Assembly (NCBI GenBank): GCA_020632595.1
Contig: JACKFF010000001.1
Span: forward strand, 248,001 to 312,000
Direction of reading: 5' to 3'
Origin: Nitrospiraceae bacterium
GTDB taxonomy: Bacteria > Nitrospirota > Nitrospiria > Nitrospirales > UBA8639
DNA: 64,000 nt
The notes beneath the pieces are model-generated. The model was given only the letters and a program-made list of their open reading frames with translations, ran no database searches and was not told where the DNA came from. A program made the position numbers and the translations under genes. Positions 9,260 to 18,199 of this stretch are shown in pieces; within the stretch, counting starts at the first letter, position 1, and every line of letters begins with the position of its first letter.

Positions 9260-9823
9260 TTACCTGGGCACATCCGGTCTGGGATCCGGCACGAAGCCGT
9301 TTCGGTTCGGCATGTGAACAGCGGGCAGTGTCTCGGCATCCAGCACGGTCCCGGTCGAGATGATGGTGTTTTGATACAGCAACCAGGCCACGACTGCATA
9401 CACTTCGTCATTCGTGAGGGATTGTGGCGCGTTGAACGGCATCGCGCGACGAATATAGTCATAGAGCGTGGTAGCATAGGGCCAATAACTGCCGATCGTC
9501 TTGACCGGTTGTCGACTGGCAAGCGTGCCCTGTCCACCGACGAGACGATCCATCGGCCCTTCCCGGCCGGTCGCCCCATGACAGGATGCGCACTTCCCGG
9601 CAAACACGGTTGCGCCCTGGCTCACCGTTCCCTGGCCGGCAGGAAGGCCGGCTCCGGTCGGGCGGACATCAATATCCCAGCCTTGCAGTTCACGGTCGGA
9701 AGGCGCATGGCCGAATCCATAACCCATGATGGGGTGCGCTTCAGGGGCCGTAGCCAACCCCTTCTGCCATCCCATGCCAAGCGTGATCACAAGAACCGCC
9801 GCAACTACATTAAACCTGAACAT
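9260..9823 (-). CDS. Monohaem cytochrome c, sulfite dehydrogenase partner (SorB/SoxD-like)
   Basis: A 187-aa exported cytochrome: signal peptide to about residue 25 (LATA/PEA), haem motif CASCH at about residues 79-83, and a likely distal Met in RRAMPFNAP. Its start overlaps the end of the upstream molybdoenzyme gene by 14 bp, so the two are translationally linked. In the SorAB and SoxCD families the cytochrome takes electrons from the molybdenum centre and passes them to the respiratory chain in the periplasm. The C-terminus (DPRPDVPR) resembles such partner cytochromes. The protein is short and single-haem, closer to SorB than to diheme SoxD. Confidence 0.8.
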   Translation of the reverse strand: MFRFNVVAAVLVITLGMGWQKGLATAPEAHPIMGYGFGHAPSDRELQGWDIDVRPTGAGLPAGQGTVSQGATVFAGKCASCHGATGREGPMDRLVGGQGTLASRQPVKTIGSYWPYATTLYDYIRRAMPFNAPQSLTNDEVYAVVAWLLYQNTIISTGTVLDAETLPAVHMPNRNGFVPDPRPDVPR

Positions 9824-11087
9824 TGGTGACGTGCCCCTCTCGCGAGATCTTCCAGCTCTGAATCGCGTTGTTATGATAGTCTGAGTTCATTCCCCGGACT
9901 GCGATTAACGCTGTCCGAGCGGGTTGCACGTAACCGGTTTCATCGATACAACGGCTTTGCAGGATTGTCTCTTCCCCATCCCAGCGCCAAGAAAACCGAA
10001 ATCTGGTGTGACATTTGGGAAGAACCGGTTCCTGTAGCTGTGCCTCCTTCCACGAACGTCCTCCGTCCGTGCTGACCTCTGCCTTCATCACCGATCCACG
10101 ACCACTCCACGCAAGACCTCTCACTTCAATAAAGCCGGGTCGGACCTTTTGGCCACCGGAAGGAGTGGTGATGACGGACTTGGCTTCCATGACCATCGTG
10201 AATTGTCGTGCGCTGCCGTCGGGCATCAAGTCGGTATACCGGGATGTTTCCTCCCTTGTCATGAACGGTGCCGTTCCCAGCTTCAGTCGACGCAGCCACT
10301 TAATACAGGTGTTGCCTTCCCAACCGGGAATGACCAGCCGTAGCGGATACCCTTGCTCCGGCCTAAGCGCCTCACCGTTTTGCGCATAACAGAGAAGGCC
10401 CTCCTCCATGATGTCGGCCACCGGCAGACTACGCGTCATGACCGCCGCATCACTGCCTTCCGCCAACATCCAGGTCGCCTCCGGTTTTAGGCCGGCTTCT
10501 TTGAGGACTGTCGCCAGCCGCACTCCCGTCCATTCACTTGTACTCATAAGCCCATGGGTCTGTTGGGCCGTCTGTCCGGTCGGAGCACGCCATTCAGAGC
10601 CGGAATTTCCCGAACATTCGATAAAGACGAGTCGCGAGACGGAGGGAAACCGTTTCAGATCATCCATGGATAGAATTAACCGCCGATCGACCAGACCATG
10701 AACGAGGAGCTTATGGTGCGACGGATCGATTAACGGCACCCCATTGTGGTGGCGCTCGAAGTGTAAGGAAGCGGGAGTGACCACCCCATCAAGATCCTGC
10801 AGAGGGGTAAGAGACCCCCACCAGGACTTCACCACACGCTCACTCTTTTCGAACGGCGAGCGATGACCGTACAGGGTGGGCGGGGTACCGGGTACTCTAG
10901 TCGGGTCGGTCGGCACCAATGACTCTTCCGCCCGCAAAGGGCTCAAGATGGCTTGAGCCGCCGTCAGTCCGACGGCAGTGACCGCTTGGCACAGCAGGGC
11001 GCGACGACTGAGTGGCCGGCTGGCGGGGGTATCGGCGAGCGGCTCTCCTCGTGTTTCTGAAATAGGATCCTCGGGTGCCGGGTGCAT
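9810..11087 (-). CDS. Sulfite dehydrogenase molybdopterin subunit (SoxC/SorA-like)
   Basis: The 425-aa protein carries a Tat-type signal (LSRRALLCQAVTAVGLTAA, about 26-44), a sulfite-oxidase-type molybdopterin domain with FERHHNGVP, the Mo-ligating Cys158 in FIECSGNSGSEW, and the PGWEGNTCIKWLRRL segment, followed by a Mo-co dimerisation domain (about 300-415). FERHHNG and the FPSVSRLVFIEC spacing are most like SoxC. No soxXYZAB genes are in the window, so direct sulfite oxidation to sulfate in the periplasm is the likelier role than a full thiosulfate-oxidising Sox complex. ATG at 11087. Cotranscribed with the cytochrome gene. Confidence 0.85.
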   Translation of the reverse strand: MHPAPEDPISETRGEPLADTPASRPLSRRALLCQAVTAVGLTAAQAILSPLRAEESLVPTDPTRVPGTPPTLYGHRSPFEKSERVVKSWWGSLTPLQDLDGVVTPASLHFERHHNGVPLIDPSHHKLLVHGLVDRRLILSMDDLKRFPSVSRLVFIECSGNSGSEWRAPTGQTAQQTHGLMSTSEWTGVRLATVLKEAGLKPEATWMLAEGSDAAVMTRSLPVADIMEEGLLCYAQNGEALRPEQGYPLRLVIPGWEGNTCIKWLRRLKLGTAPFMTREETSRYTDLMPDGSARQFTMVMEAKSVITTPSGGQKVRPGFIEVRGLAWSGRGSVMKAEVSTDGGRSWKEAQLQEPVLPKCHTRFRFSWRWDGEETILQSRCIDETGYVQPARTALIAVRGMNSDYHNNAIQSWKISREGHVTNVQV

Positions 11088-11225
11088 AGGTACCCCACCA
11101 TAAACCGGAGTGATGGACCGCCTTGAATGTGAAAAATCCCGCGCCCCATCTAATGGACAGATTTCAATTCATCCTACAATCTTCTTCTCGGATGAACAAG
11201 CCAGCGCCGCGCGTCACGCGACGGC

Positions 11226-11945
11226 ATTATGAATAAGGACACCACAGTGCTGACCGGCCAGGAGTTAGAACATTGTTCCCCTCAAGTTCCGGCACACTTG
11301 TTTGAGCACACCCGCGTCTATGCCCGCACTACACCCGCGGAAAAATTGCCATCGTCAAAGCGCTGCAAGCCAGAGGAGAGTTTGTTTGTGAAATACACGA
11401 TGACAAGTAATTCTGGAGAAATCTGGACGATTTTCCTGGCACCGTTATTCGGCTTGCCGATTCCCCTGCTCCCGATTCAGGTTCTGTGGATCAACCTCGT
11501 CACAGACGGCCTGCTTTCCTGATGAAAGCATCTTTGCCGGTGGCCTCTGCCAACACATCTTGAGGGTGGGCCTGCTCATGAGCCGCGTGTCGCTCATCAC
11601 CGAAAGGTGGGCCTATCAGGCTAATCAAGAATAATGGCAAACCATGGTGTTCACGGGGTTATCACCTTGTCTCAAATGGGCAATGCGCTGGCGATTCGTT
11701 CGGGACAAGATTCATTTTTCCACCGAGGACCATTAAGCAATCAATGGTTACTAGGGGCCGTCATCCTCAGGTTCGCCCTTCAGATGGCTACGGTGTATGC
11801 GCCGTTCCTCAACCCCTTCTTTCATACCATGCCCTTAACCCTGAACCAACTTGGTTTCTGTCTCATCCTTTCATCAATCGTGGTTTTTTGTCCTTGAATT
11901 CGAAAAATGGGTCAAGCGTCACGGTTGGTTCTCTCGCCAGTAAAA
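11226..11945 (+). pseudogene. P-type ATPase 3' remnant C with internal deletion
   Basis: This is the longest ATPase relic. It begins at the counterpart of NKDTTVLTGRELEH (about residue 578 of the intact protein) and reaches the C-terminus. About 190 bp including the GDGVNDAP hinge are missing: sequence matching 3651-3664 is joined at about 11391 to sequence matching 3852 onward, at a shared TTTGT. Further frameshifts and stops follow (around 11520, 11632 and 11896). It is not functional. Confidence 0.85.
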
Positions 11946-12083
11946 AATCAGCCCGTCACCCCCGCCTTCACAGACGGGGAACTCTCGCTTAACAAGAGTA
12001 TGAATCATATTTGAGTAAGGTAGAAAAACGGACGATTGGTAGTCTGGAGCAATCCTTTGGGGTATGCCCTTCATTATGGCGAA

Positions 12084-13385
12084 TTACAGATTTGAAGCTG
12101 AGGGTCTGACGGAGGCATCAATAATTTCAGTAGTAATAATGAATCCCTTTTCTTGCTGAATTGACTCAGCAATCTGCTTAAGCTTTGTGATCATCTCTAT
12201 TTTGGTGCGCTTGGGTGGCTTCTTGAAAAATTTCTCTTCACTATCTTTAAACCACATTGCCAAATATATACCGTGAGTAGATTTATTAGCAGTAAGGTAG
12301 GCTGGCAATTGCATTTTTAATCCGTGCTCAATATCTTTGTGATGTGCCAACTTAAATTCAACCATCACACTTAAAGGCTTAGCCTCTTTTGTAGTATATA
12401 AACATTTGAAATCAAGCAACCCAACTCCCTCATCAGTTTCTCGTTCTACGTGGATTCCAAGCCGGATTAATGTCATTGACAGCAATATAGATAAAGTTGG
12501 TTGTATTGACGGTTCTTTTTTGGGTTGCTTTGGGATAGTTCTCCTTTTCCCCGCCACATTAATTTTATGCGATTCATTCCAAAATGGCTCTATCCAGTGC
12601 CGATTTTCTACATGATGCTTGATTACCTCAATAATGGCTTCCGTTACCACTTCATGCAAATCGGCTTCGGTATTTATGTCTGTACCTTTTCTTTTCGTGA
12701 CAAATCTAGAAACATGCACCCATAGATCATCGCCTAGATAATCTATGATAGATTCCTCAAAAGCATTCCTTGAGTCTAGTAGAGTAAGATGCTGATATAA
12801 GGGGTTTGTTGGTGGATCACCTTTCCGAAAGTACTGTTCGACAAAACATGTTATATCCTCGTATTGGAGTGGGGGCACGTCTGCTGGATAACTATTGCTG
12901 GAGAATAAATTATTTAGCACTTTTAAAGCCAAGAATTTGTCTTTGCTAAATATACCAGTTAATTTTTTTTGGGCTATTTCTTCTTGACTCGGCCTCCGCC
13001 AATCATCCAACCGCATTGGAAAGACTATCACAGCATAAAAACAAGGGTATTTCCCACGATTATCAGCGAAGATAGAAAAAGGCAAATTTTGGAGTTGTAT
13101 ATTTGCCCCAAATTGGAAATTATTTCCTAATTGAAATATTAGATCTTCTGATGAATACTCTATTTGATAGAGATTGATTTCCAAAGGCGAATCCCAATCA
13201 GCATGAGTCGCTCGATAGTTTCCTGGCACGAATTCAGCATCGTCAATAGGGAGTACCAACCGCATCACGGTGACGTATTCTTCACTTTGGCCTTCGGATA
13301 TTACTTCAGGGTTCCCATCCATTCGCTCAAATGGACCTAGGGATATTATAGGAAGGTGAATTCCCCTTCTGTTACTTCTAGGCAT
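12084..13385 (-). CDS. AT-rich hypothetical protein with C-terminal PD-(D/E)XK nuclease-like domain
   Basis: A 433-aa protein not recognised by name. Its C-terminal part has a RecB-like nuclease layout: Glu291 in an N-terminal helix, Asp325 in GLLDFK, the E-x-K pair in MVEFKLA (Glu343, Lys345), and QLPAY (Gln359...Tyr363), matching QxxxY. The first ~290 residues are unassigned and could bind DNA or a partner. No signal peptide. GGAGGT about 9 bp before the ATG supports translation. The DNA is visibly AT-richer than both flanks, suggesting horizontal acquisition; a defence or DNA-processing role is a guess. Confidence 0.65.
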   Translation of the reverse strand: MPRSNRRGIHLPIISLGPFERMDGNPEVISEGQSEEYVTVMRLVLPIDDAEFVPGNYRATHADWDSPLEINLYQIEYSSEDLIFQLGNNFQFGANIQLQNLPFSIFADNRGKYPCFYAVIVFPMRLDDWRRPSQEEIAQKKLTGIFSKDKFLALKVLNNLFSSNSYPADVPPLQYEDITCFVEQYFRKGDPPTNPLYQHLTLLDSRNAFEESIIDYLGDDLWVHVSRFVTKRKGTDINTEADLHEVVTEAIIEVIKHHVENRHWIEPFWNESHKINVAGKRRTIPKQPKKEPSIQPTLSILLSMTLIRLGIHVERETDEGVGLLDFKCLYTTKEAKPLSVMVEFKLAHHKDIEHGLKMQLPAYLTANKSTHGIYLAMWFKDSEEKFFKKPPKRTKIEMITKLKQIAESIQQEKGFIITTEIIDASVRPSASNL

Positions 13386-13493
13386 TCTTAGATTACCTCC
13401 GTGGAGTTGCCGACATCATTCTTCTATTGTAAGGCGCAACAATAATTAGATGGAAAAGCTAATATGGTTAGCTTCTAAAGGCTTCAGGACCAT

Positions 13494-14021
13494 TTATTTG
13501 AGTGCCTGGTGTCTGAAGAACTTCCCTGTCTTGGCATTGATGAGCGTGCTTCTTCCTTCCGCCTGATCACTGACGATATTCCAATAGGCGCCTTGACTTT
13601 TGGTGCCTTGGAGCATGACGTGGAGGGTCATCATGGCTCTGCTCTTCCCTTTGAGTCCTTTCTTTTTCGCTTCGGCCATCGCCTGGATACTATCCATAAA
13701 GTCTCCATCCACCGCATCGGTAAAACTCGGTGACACTTCAAGTGTTTGGTCTATCTTGCTGTTTTTCACGTCCACCTTGTAACTTTTTTTGGCCTGAGGC
13801 GAATGGAAGAGAAAGCTCCATTTCTCCGCGGTGCCCTCCATATTTCCTGAGACGGTGATGATTTGGACAAGAACCGCGTCCGCCTGCCATTTGACCGCAG
13901 ACGCTTGCGCATGCCCGAGCCCGGTCTTTGCGGTTTCCCCACCCGCAAAGGCCGGAGACAAACAAAGCAGCAAGGCGATGAGGGTCAGAAGCGGGAACAG
14001 GATGCGTCGTTTCGATTTCAT
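13494..14021 (-). CDS. Exported hypothetical protein (PepSY-like)
   Basis: A 175-aa protein with a signal peptide (MKSKRRILFPLLTLIALLLCLSP, cleaved near AFA). The mature part alternates strands and a helix (WSFLFHSPQAKKSYKVDV, later GRSTLINAKTGKFFRHQAL), which resembles a PepSY-type domain, but I do not assign the family firmly. AAGGAG precedes the ATG. Likely periplasmic. It is followed only by the minus-strand nuclease-like gene, about 110 bp away. Confidence 0.6.
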   Translation of the reverse strand: MKSKRRILFPLLTLIALLLCLSPAFAGGETAKTGLGHAQASAVKWQADAVLVQIITVSGNMEGTAEKWSFLFHSPQAKKSYKVDVKNSKIDQTLEVSPSFTDAVDGDFMDSIQAMAEAKKKGLKGKSRAMMTLHVMLQGTKSQGAYWNIVSDQAEGRSTLINAKTGKFFRHQALK

Positions 14022-14080
14022 AGGAGTTTCTCCTTCAAGGGCTTTGCTGAGAACACCTTCAAGACCTTCTCACGATTCTC

Positions 14081-14555
14081 TCACACAGTTGCTTCGGTCG
14101 AGCGCTGCTCCAGTATCGCATTGAAGCGTATGCACGTCGCTTCACATGACGCCCGATGGTGACCCTCTGCGATATCTATCATCTTTCCATTCTGAATCGG
14201 GACGCGAGCGTAGAAGTATGGGGCGCCTTCGTCGTCAATTGACTCAACCACTGTTGCAGGAGCGATGTCGGTTCGCGCCACCATTCTTTCTTGCTTCCTG
14301 AACGGGAATCGCCATGTAATGGAGACATGTGAATCGGATTGGACGGTGACACGAAGGCAATGTTTGCTCGTGGAGCAATGCGGTGAGACCTACCGCGCCA
14401 ATCCATAAGAGCGCCAGTGCGCCAGTGACGATGATCGGAGGATAGCCGAATGGTGTGCCGTTGCGGATAAACACATACGCCATGGCGGCGACAAGCAACA
14501 GGAAAATTGATGAAAAGACCCAAAGAAACGCGGCGACATTATTGCGAAAGGTCAT
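14081..14555 (-). pseudogene. Small two-helix membrane protein, frame-broken
   Basis: Two adjoining frames make one protein-like sequence. From the ATG at 14555, two transmembrane helices (FLWVFSSIFLLLVAAMAYVF and PPIIVTGALALLWIGAVGLT) lead to ALLHEQT. Another frame then continues with RVTVQSDSHVSITWRF and the soluble tail VARTDIAPATVVESIDDEGA to the stop at 14081. The switch near 14365 needs loss of one base (or gain of two). Whole length would be about 155 aa. Either a consensus error or a real frameshift. Function unknown. Confidence 0.5.
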
Positions 14556-14659
14556 AGCTAGGCTGACTCCCAACTCAAGCCTTCACCTGTCCGGGCCGCC
14601 ACCGGGATCAGTGAAGGGAGCTCATGCTGCAGGCGCCACGACCAGCTCCGGCATTCGGG

Positions 14660-15493
14660 TCATCCCCTGCGCTCCTTTCCCTCCTGCGGACCTGACTGGG
14701 TCATCCCGGATCCATGCACCGCTTCCCGGTATTGTGGAAGACGAAAGGCAAAACAGGCCCCCTGGCCAACCACACTCTCACACCAAATCTGTCCCCCCAC
14801 CTTCTCGATCAATTCCTTCGCGACCGCCAAGCCGTACCCTGTTGAAGGCTCTCCTGCTGTGGGCTTCGGGGTGAGTTGAATCCCGGGTTGAAAGAGCTTG
14901 GCCTGGTCTTCCACACTCAGGCCGGGGCCTTCATCGCGGACACGGCAAAGCACCCAATCATCCTGGGGCTCCACTTCAACCCAGATCCGCTTCCCGGGTG
15001 GTGAGTACTTCACCGCGTTCGAGAATAAGTTATCCAGCGCGGCGGCCGTCGCCACACGATCCGTCCACACCGAAGGAACATCCCCAGGGGCAATCGAGAG
15101 ACACTGAATCTGTTTTTGATCCGCAATGCGTTGATAAAAAATCCTAAACCGCTGGGCCATGATCGGCAGTTCCACCTTTTCGAAGCGCAGCGTCGCATCC
15201 CGTCCTGTCTCGGCATTCACCATTTGGCTAACGGTGTGCGTCATCAAGTGCGTGGCATGCTTTAACGCTTCCAACCCGGTGCGAACCTGGTCGTCCGGAT
15301 GTTTCGCCAGCACTAATAAGAGCAATTCAACTGTCCCCCCTACCACGGTGAGAAAGTTATTCAGTGCATGAGCGGAAAAATGGATAGCACTTTCACTGAG
15401 GACCGGCAGTTTCTCCAGATCATACAACACCTGCTCCAATTCCGCCCTGGCCTTGAGGATGCCCGACACAATCTGATTCTTGTCCTCCTGCAT
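14660..15493 (-). CDS. Soluble sensor histidine kinase
   Basis: A 277-aa cytoplasmic kinase with no transmembrane segment. A short coiled N-terminus precedes a HisKA-like dimerisation helix (SAHALNNFLTVVGG, His42 the likely phosphoacceptor) and a HATPase domain: N box DNLFSNAVKYSP, G1 DEGPGLS, G2 STGYGLAVAKELI. There is no sensor domain, so input must come from a partner or the N-terminal 30 residues. No response regulator adjoins it, making it an orphan. The ATG at 15493 has GGGAGG upstream. Confidence 0.85.
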   Translation of the reverse strand: MQEDKNQIVSGILKARAELEQVLYDLEKLPVLSESAIHFSAHALNNFLTVVGGTVELLLLVLAKHPDDQVRTGLEALKHATHLMTHTVSQMVNAETGRDATLRFEKVELPIMAQRFRIFYQRIADQKQIQCLSIAPGDVPSVWTDRVATAAALDNLFSNAVKYSPPGKRIWVEVEPQDDWVLCRVRDEGPGLSVEDQAKLFQPGIQLTPKPTAGEPSTGYGLAVAKELIEKVGGQIWCESVVGQGACFAFRLPQYREAVHGSGMTQSGPQEGKERRG

Positions 15494-16344
15494 GAACTTT
15501 CCTCCCTGCGATGATGGGCAATCTTCCCGGAGTCAGCGAAACCCAAAGAATTTCAAGCCTGATCCGCCTCTCCTGCGGAATCCTGTTTTCCTGAATATCA
15601 TCAGGTACATTGGGATTTCATGATGAAGGCAGTTAAACCTCATGTGCAGGACAATAATGAATCAACGTTGCCGGGAAACCTTTCCACATTCGTTTTCCTG
15701 CTCACATCTCAATGCGTAACAACTGCACAGCTTAATCAATTTTTCTTCACCCAACGAATTAAGTCAAGAAAAACCAAGCGGTTGGCTACCCGGTTGTGGA
15801 ACGGAGAAAGCCCAAAAGATCCGTTCTTCAATGCCTCACCAATTTCGAGAGGTGCCCGTTTTGAGGGGCACCCCGTTCGAATCCCGATTTGGATGGAAAC
15901 TTGATGTCCAAATCTCCACGGCAACTGTTGGTTGGTTTACCATTTACAAAGGACTGCCATCCCCTCTCTGCATAGATCCGTGCTTGCTCTGGTTGCAAGT
16001 TCCATTGTCCATACGGTCTTCTTAGGGGCAGGCCATCCCCTTGATCTCTGGCCAAACGACCTGAAGTGGATGTTCAAAAAATGCTACACACCATTATCCT
16101 TGCGAATACAGGGGATTGACCACATTCAAAATGTGCTATTCCGAAATCACCGGAACATCCGCTTTCTCCATGCCTGAATTGATTGGTAGAGAGTTTTCTG
16201 TTTCAATTAAAGGACAGGGTACGGGGAAACAACGGAGAGATTATTCACCTTTCGAAGAATCTTACGAAGAGAGCATGAGCGGGTACGTATAGGCCTTTTG
16301 GCTCAAGGACCTGCAGGCTTTTAATTTGATACCTTGCACCTCCT
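15494..16344. other. 851-bp intergenic region with one hairpin
   Basis: No gene is supported on either strand. A 7-bp stem GGTGCCC/GGGCACC with an 8-nt loop lies at 15851-15872. The following GTTCGAATCCC looks like a tRNA T-loop but has no matching stems. The rest shows nothing recognisable. Confidence 0.5.
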
Positions 16345-17415
16345 ATGGAAATTGGCATCGTCGGTCTACCCAACGTCGGCAAATCTACGATTTTTAACGC
16401 GTTGACCTCTGGAAACGCGGCCGCATCGAACTATCCGTTTACGACTATCGAGCCCAACGTCGGTGTCGTAGCCGTTCCTGACGCGCGTCTTGGGCGCCTG
16501 ACCGAGTTGGTCAAACCCAAAAAAACCGTACCCACTTCCTGCCGTTTCGTCGATATCGCCGGTCTGGTTAAAGGCGCCTCTCAGGGCGAAGGGCTGGGGA
16601 ATAAATTCCTTGCGAATATCAGGGAAGTCGACGCCATCCTTCACATGGTGCGCCTCTTTCAGGATTCCGATGTGGTGCACACCATGGGCGGCGTGGACCA
16701 TCGTCGTGATATTGAGGTGATTGAAACGGAATTAATGCTCGCGGACCTGGACAGTCTCACCAAACAATACGACAAGGTCACGGCCAAGGCGAAGTCCGGA
16801 GACAAGGCTTCGAAAGAGGCTCTGGTGGTGCTCGATGTTCTGAAGAACGGCCTCGAAGCGGGTAAACCCGCGCGCGCGCTGGGCCTCGAACCGGAAGTCC
16901 TCAAGAACTTTTTCCTGCTCACGACTAAACCCGTGCTCTATGTCGGGAATACCGATGAGAATCCGGATCCGGCTATCCTTGCCGATTTTCATGCATTCGC
17001 GAAGGAGCGCGGCTCGGAATCGGTCGTGATCTGTGGCAAACTCGAAAGCGAAATTGCTCAGCTGTCCGGCGAAGACCGCGAAGTTTTCATGAAAGATTTG
17101 GGCATGGAGCAGAGCGGCCTGGAGAAGGTCGTCGTCGCCGCCTACAAAACACTCGGGCTCTGCTCGTTCCTCACCTCCGGAGTACAGGAGGTCAGAGCCT
17201 GGACCATTCCCATTGGAGCCAAGGCACCACAGGCCGCCGGCGTCATCCACACCGACTTCGAGAGGGGCTTTATCAAAGCCGACATTTACTCTTTCGAGGA
17301 CATCGACAAATACAAGTCGGAAGCCGCCCTGCGTGAGAAGGGCCTGATCCGCTCGGAAGGCAAGGAATACGTCGTCAAAGACGGCGACGTCTGCCACTTC
17401 AAATTCAACGTCTAG
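16345..17415 (+). CDS. ychF: YchF/OLA1-type P-loop ATPase
   Basis: The 356-aa protein is collinear with YchF: Walker A GLPNVGKST (7-15), switch region NYPFTTIEPNVGVV, G3 DIAGLVKGASQGEGLGNKFL, the modified G4 NTDE (YchF proteins prefer ATP and carry NxxE here), a coiled-coil insertion (about 125-200) and the C-terminal TGS/ubiquitin-like domain ending HFKFNV. YchF binds ribosomes and affects translation and stress tolerance. Length is slightly below the usual ~363. Codon use appears somewhat GC-richer than adjoining genes. No clear Shine-Dalgarno precedes the ATG. It is monocistronic. Confidence 0.95.
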   Translation: MEIGIVGLPNVGKSTIFNALTSGNAAASNYPFTTIEPNVGVVAVPDARLGRLTELVKPKKTVPTSCRFVDIAGLVKGASQGEGLGNKFLANIREVDAILHMVRLFQDSDVVHTMGGVDHRRDIEVIETELMLADLDSLTKQYDKVTAKAKSGDKASKEALVVLDVLKNGLEAGKPARALGLEPEVLKNFFLLTTKPVLYVGNTDENPDPAILADFHAFAKERGSESVVICGKLESEIAQLSGEDREVFMKDLGMEQSGLEKVVVAAYKTLGLCSFLTSGVQEVRAWTIPIGAKAPQAAGVIHTDFERGFIKADIYSFEDIDKYKSEAALREKGLIRSEGKEYVVKDGDVCHFKFNV

Positions 17416-17664
17416 ACCGGCTTTTCCTTGCCGCCATGTTGGCGCGCACATTCGGATTCAACAAACAACACATTCATCCTTCTCAACCGCTATTTTTCGG
17501 CCTGTCGGGCATGACCGCAACAAGAGCCTACCGTGACGGATGTCATCCTCAATATGATGAAGAAACTTTCATGTCCGCTTCATATCATCTTCATGTAGAC
17601 AGTTTATGCTGTGTTCATGAACAGCCGGTTGCTTCCATTAATTTTTCACTAAGGAGGATGTATC

Positions 17665-18021
17665 ATGAAGCAGTTACACACAATCAGTCTATTGGGCGCC
17701 TCAGCGTTGTTATTGACATCCGTTGGATTGGCCATGAGTCATGATGGTAAAGACAAAGCAGCCATGGCCAATCTGGCCACGTCGGTAACCATGGAAGACG
17801 CCATCAAAACTGCGACGACTCAATTTCCAGGGAAGGTGCTGGAAGCCGAGCTGGAAAGCGAAGACGGGAAGGTGACGTATGAGGTCGAGATCGTCAACGC
17901 CGCCGGAGAGATCAGGGAATTTGAGATTGATGCCCAATCGGGAAAAATTCTGAGCTCTGAACTCGAGGACGAGGAAGGGCACGAGAAGGGCGCTTCTCAC
18001 AAAGATTCTGAAAAATCCTAA
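17665..18021 (+). CDS. Exported PepSY-domain protein
   Basis: A 118-aa protein with signal peptide (MKQLHTISLLGASALLLTSV, cleaved near LAMS) and one PepSY repeat: MEDAIKTATTQFPGKVLEAEL, then YEVEIVNAAGEIREFEIDA and SGKILSSE. The tail is acidic and His-containing (EDEEGHEKGASHKDSEKS). PepSY proteins are periplasmic and often sit beside two-component or metal-response genes; here the metal-efflux regulators start 400 bp downstream. AAGGAGG precedes the ATG and a strong terminator hairpin follows the stop. Confidence 0.85.
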   Translation: MKQLHTISLLGASALLLTSVGLAMSHDGKDKAAMANLATSVTMEDAIKTATTQFPGKVLEAELESEDGKVTYEVEIVNAAGEIREFEIDAQSGKILSSELEDEEGHEKGASHKDSEKS

Positions 18022-18029
18022 GAGAACAG

Positions 18030-18070
18030 GAAGGCCCCATACTAGAAAAACGTATGGGGCCTTCTCTCGT
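18030..18070 (+). terminator. Hairpin terminator after the PepSY gene
   Basis: A perfect 13-bp stem GAAGGCCCCATAC/GTATGGGGCCTTC with a 9-nt loop (18030-18064) sits 9 bp past the PepSY stop. The T-run after it is weak (TCTCGTTTCC), so termination may be partial. Confidence 0.7.
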
Positions 18071-18199
18071 TTCCACACCCTGACGACACACAGGAGAAAT
18101 CATGTTTGAGTTGCGATGACCTCCCATGTAAGTTCATTTCTTCATCGTCTTGCACTTCACGACTGTGCTATGTGATGCCCCAGGAGCCTGTTTCAAATC

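Noticed and set aside
9137..9829. Long plus-strand frame opposite the sulfite dehydrogenase cytochrome
   Set aside because: Antisense to a gene with signal peptide and haem motif; composition is not protein-like.
15873..15885. tRNA-like T-loop string GTTCGAATCCC
   Set aside because: The bases on either side do not form a T-stem, and no acceptor, D or anticodon arms fit around it.
16330..16344. Ribosome-binding site for ychF in CACCTCCT
   Set aside because: This string equals the anti-Shine-Dalgarno sequence itself, not its complement, so it cannot pair with 16S rRNA as a ribosome site.
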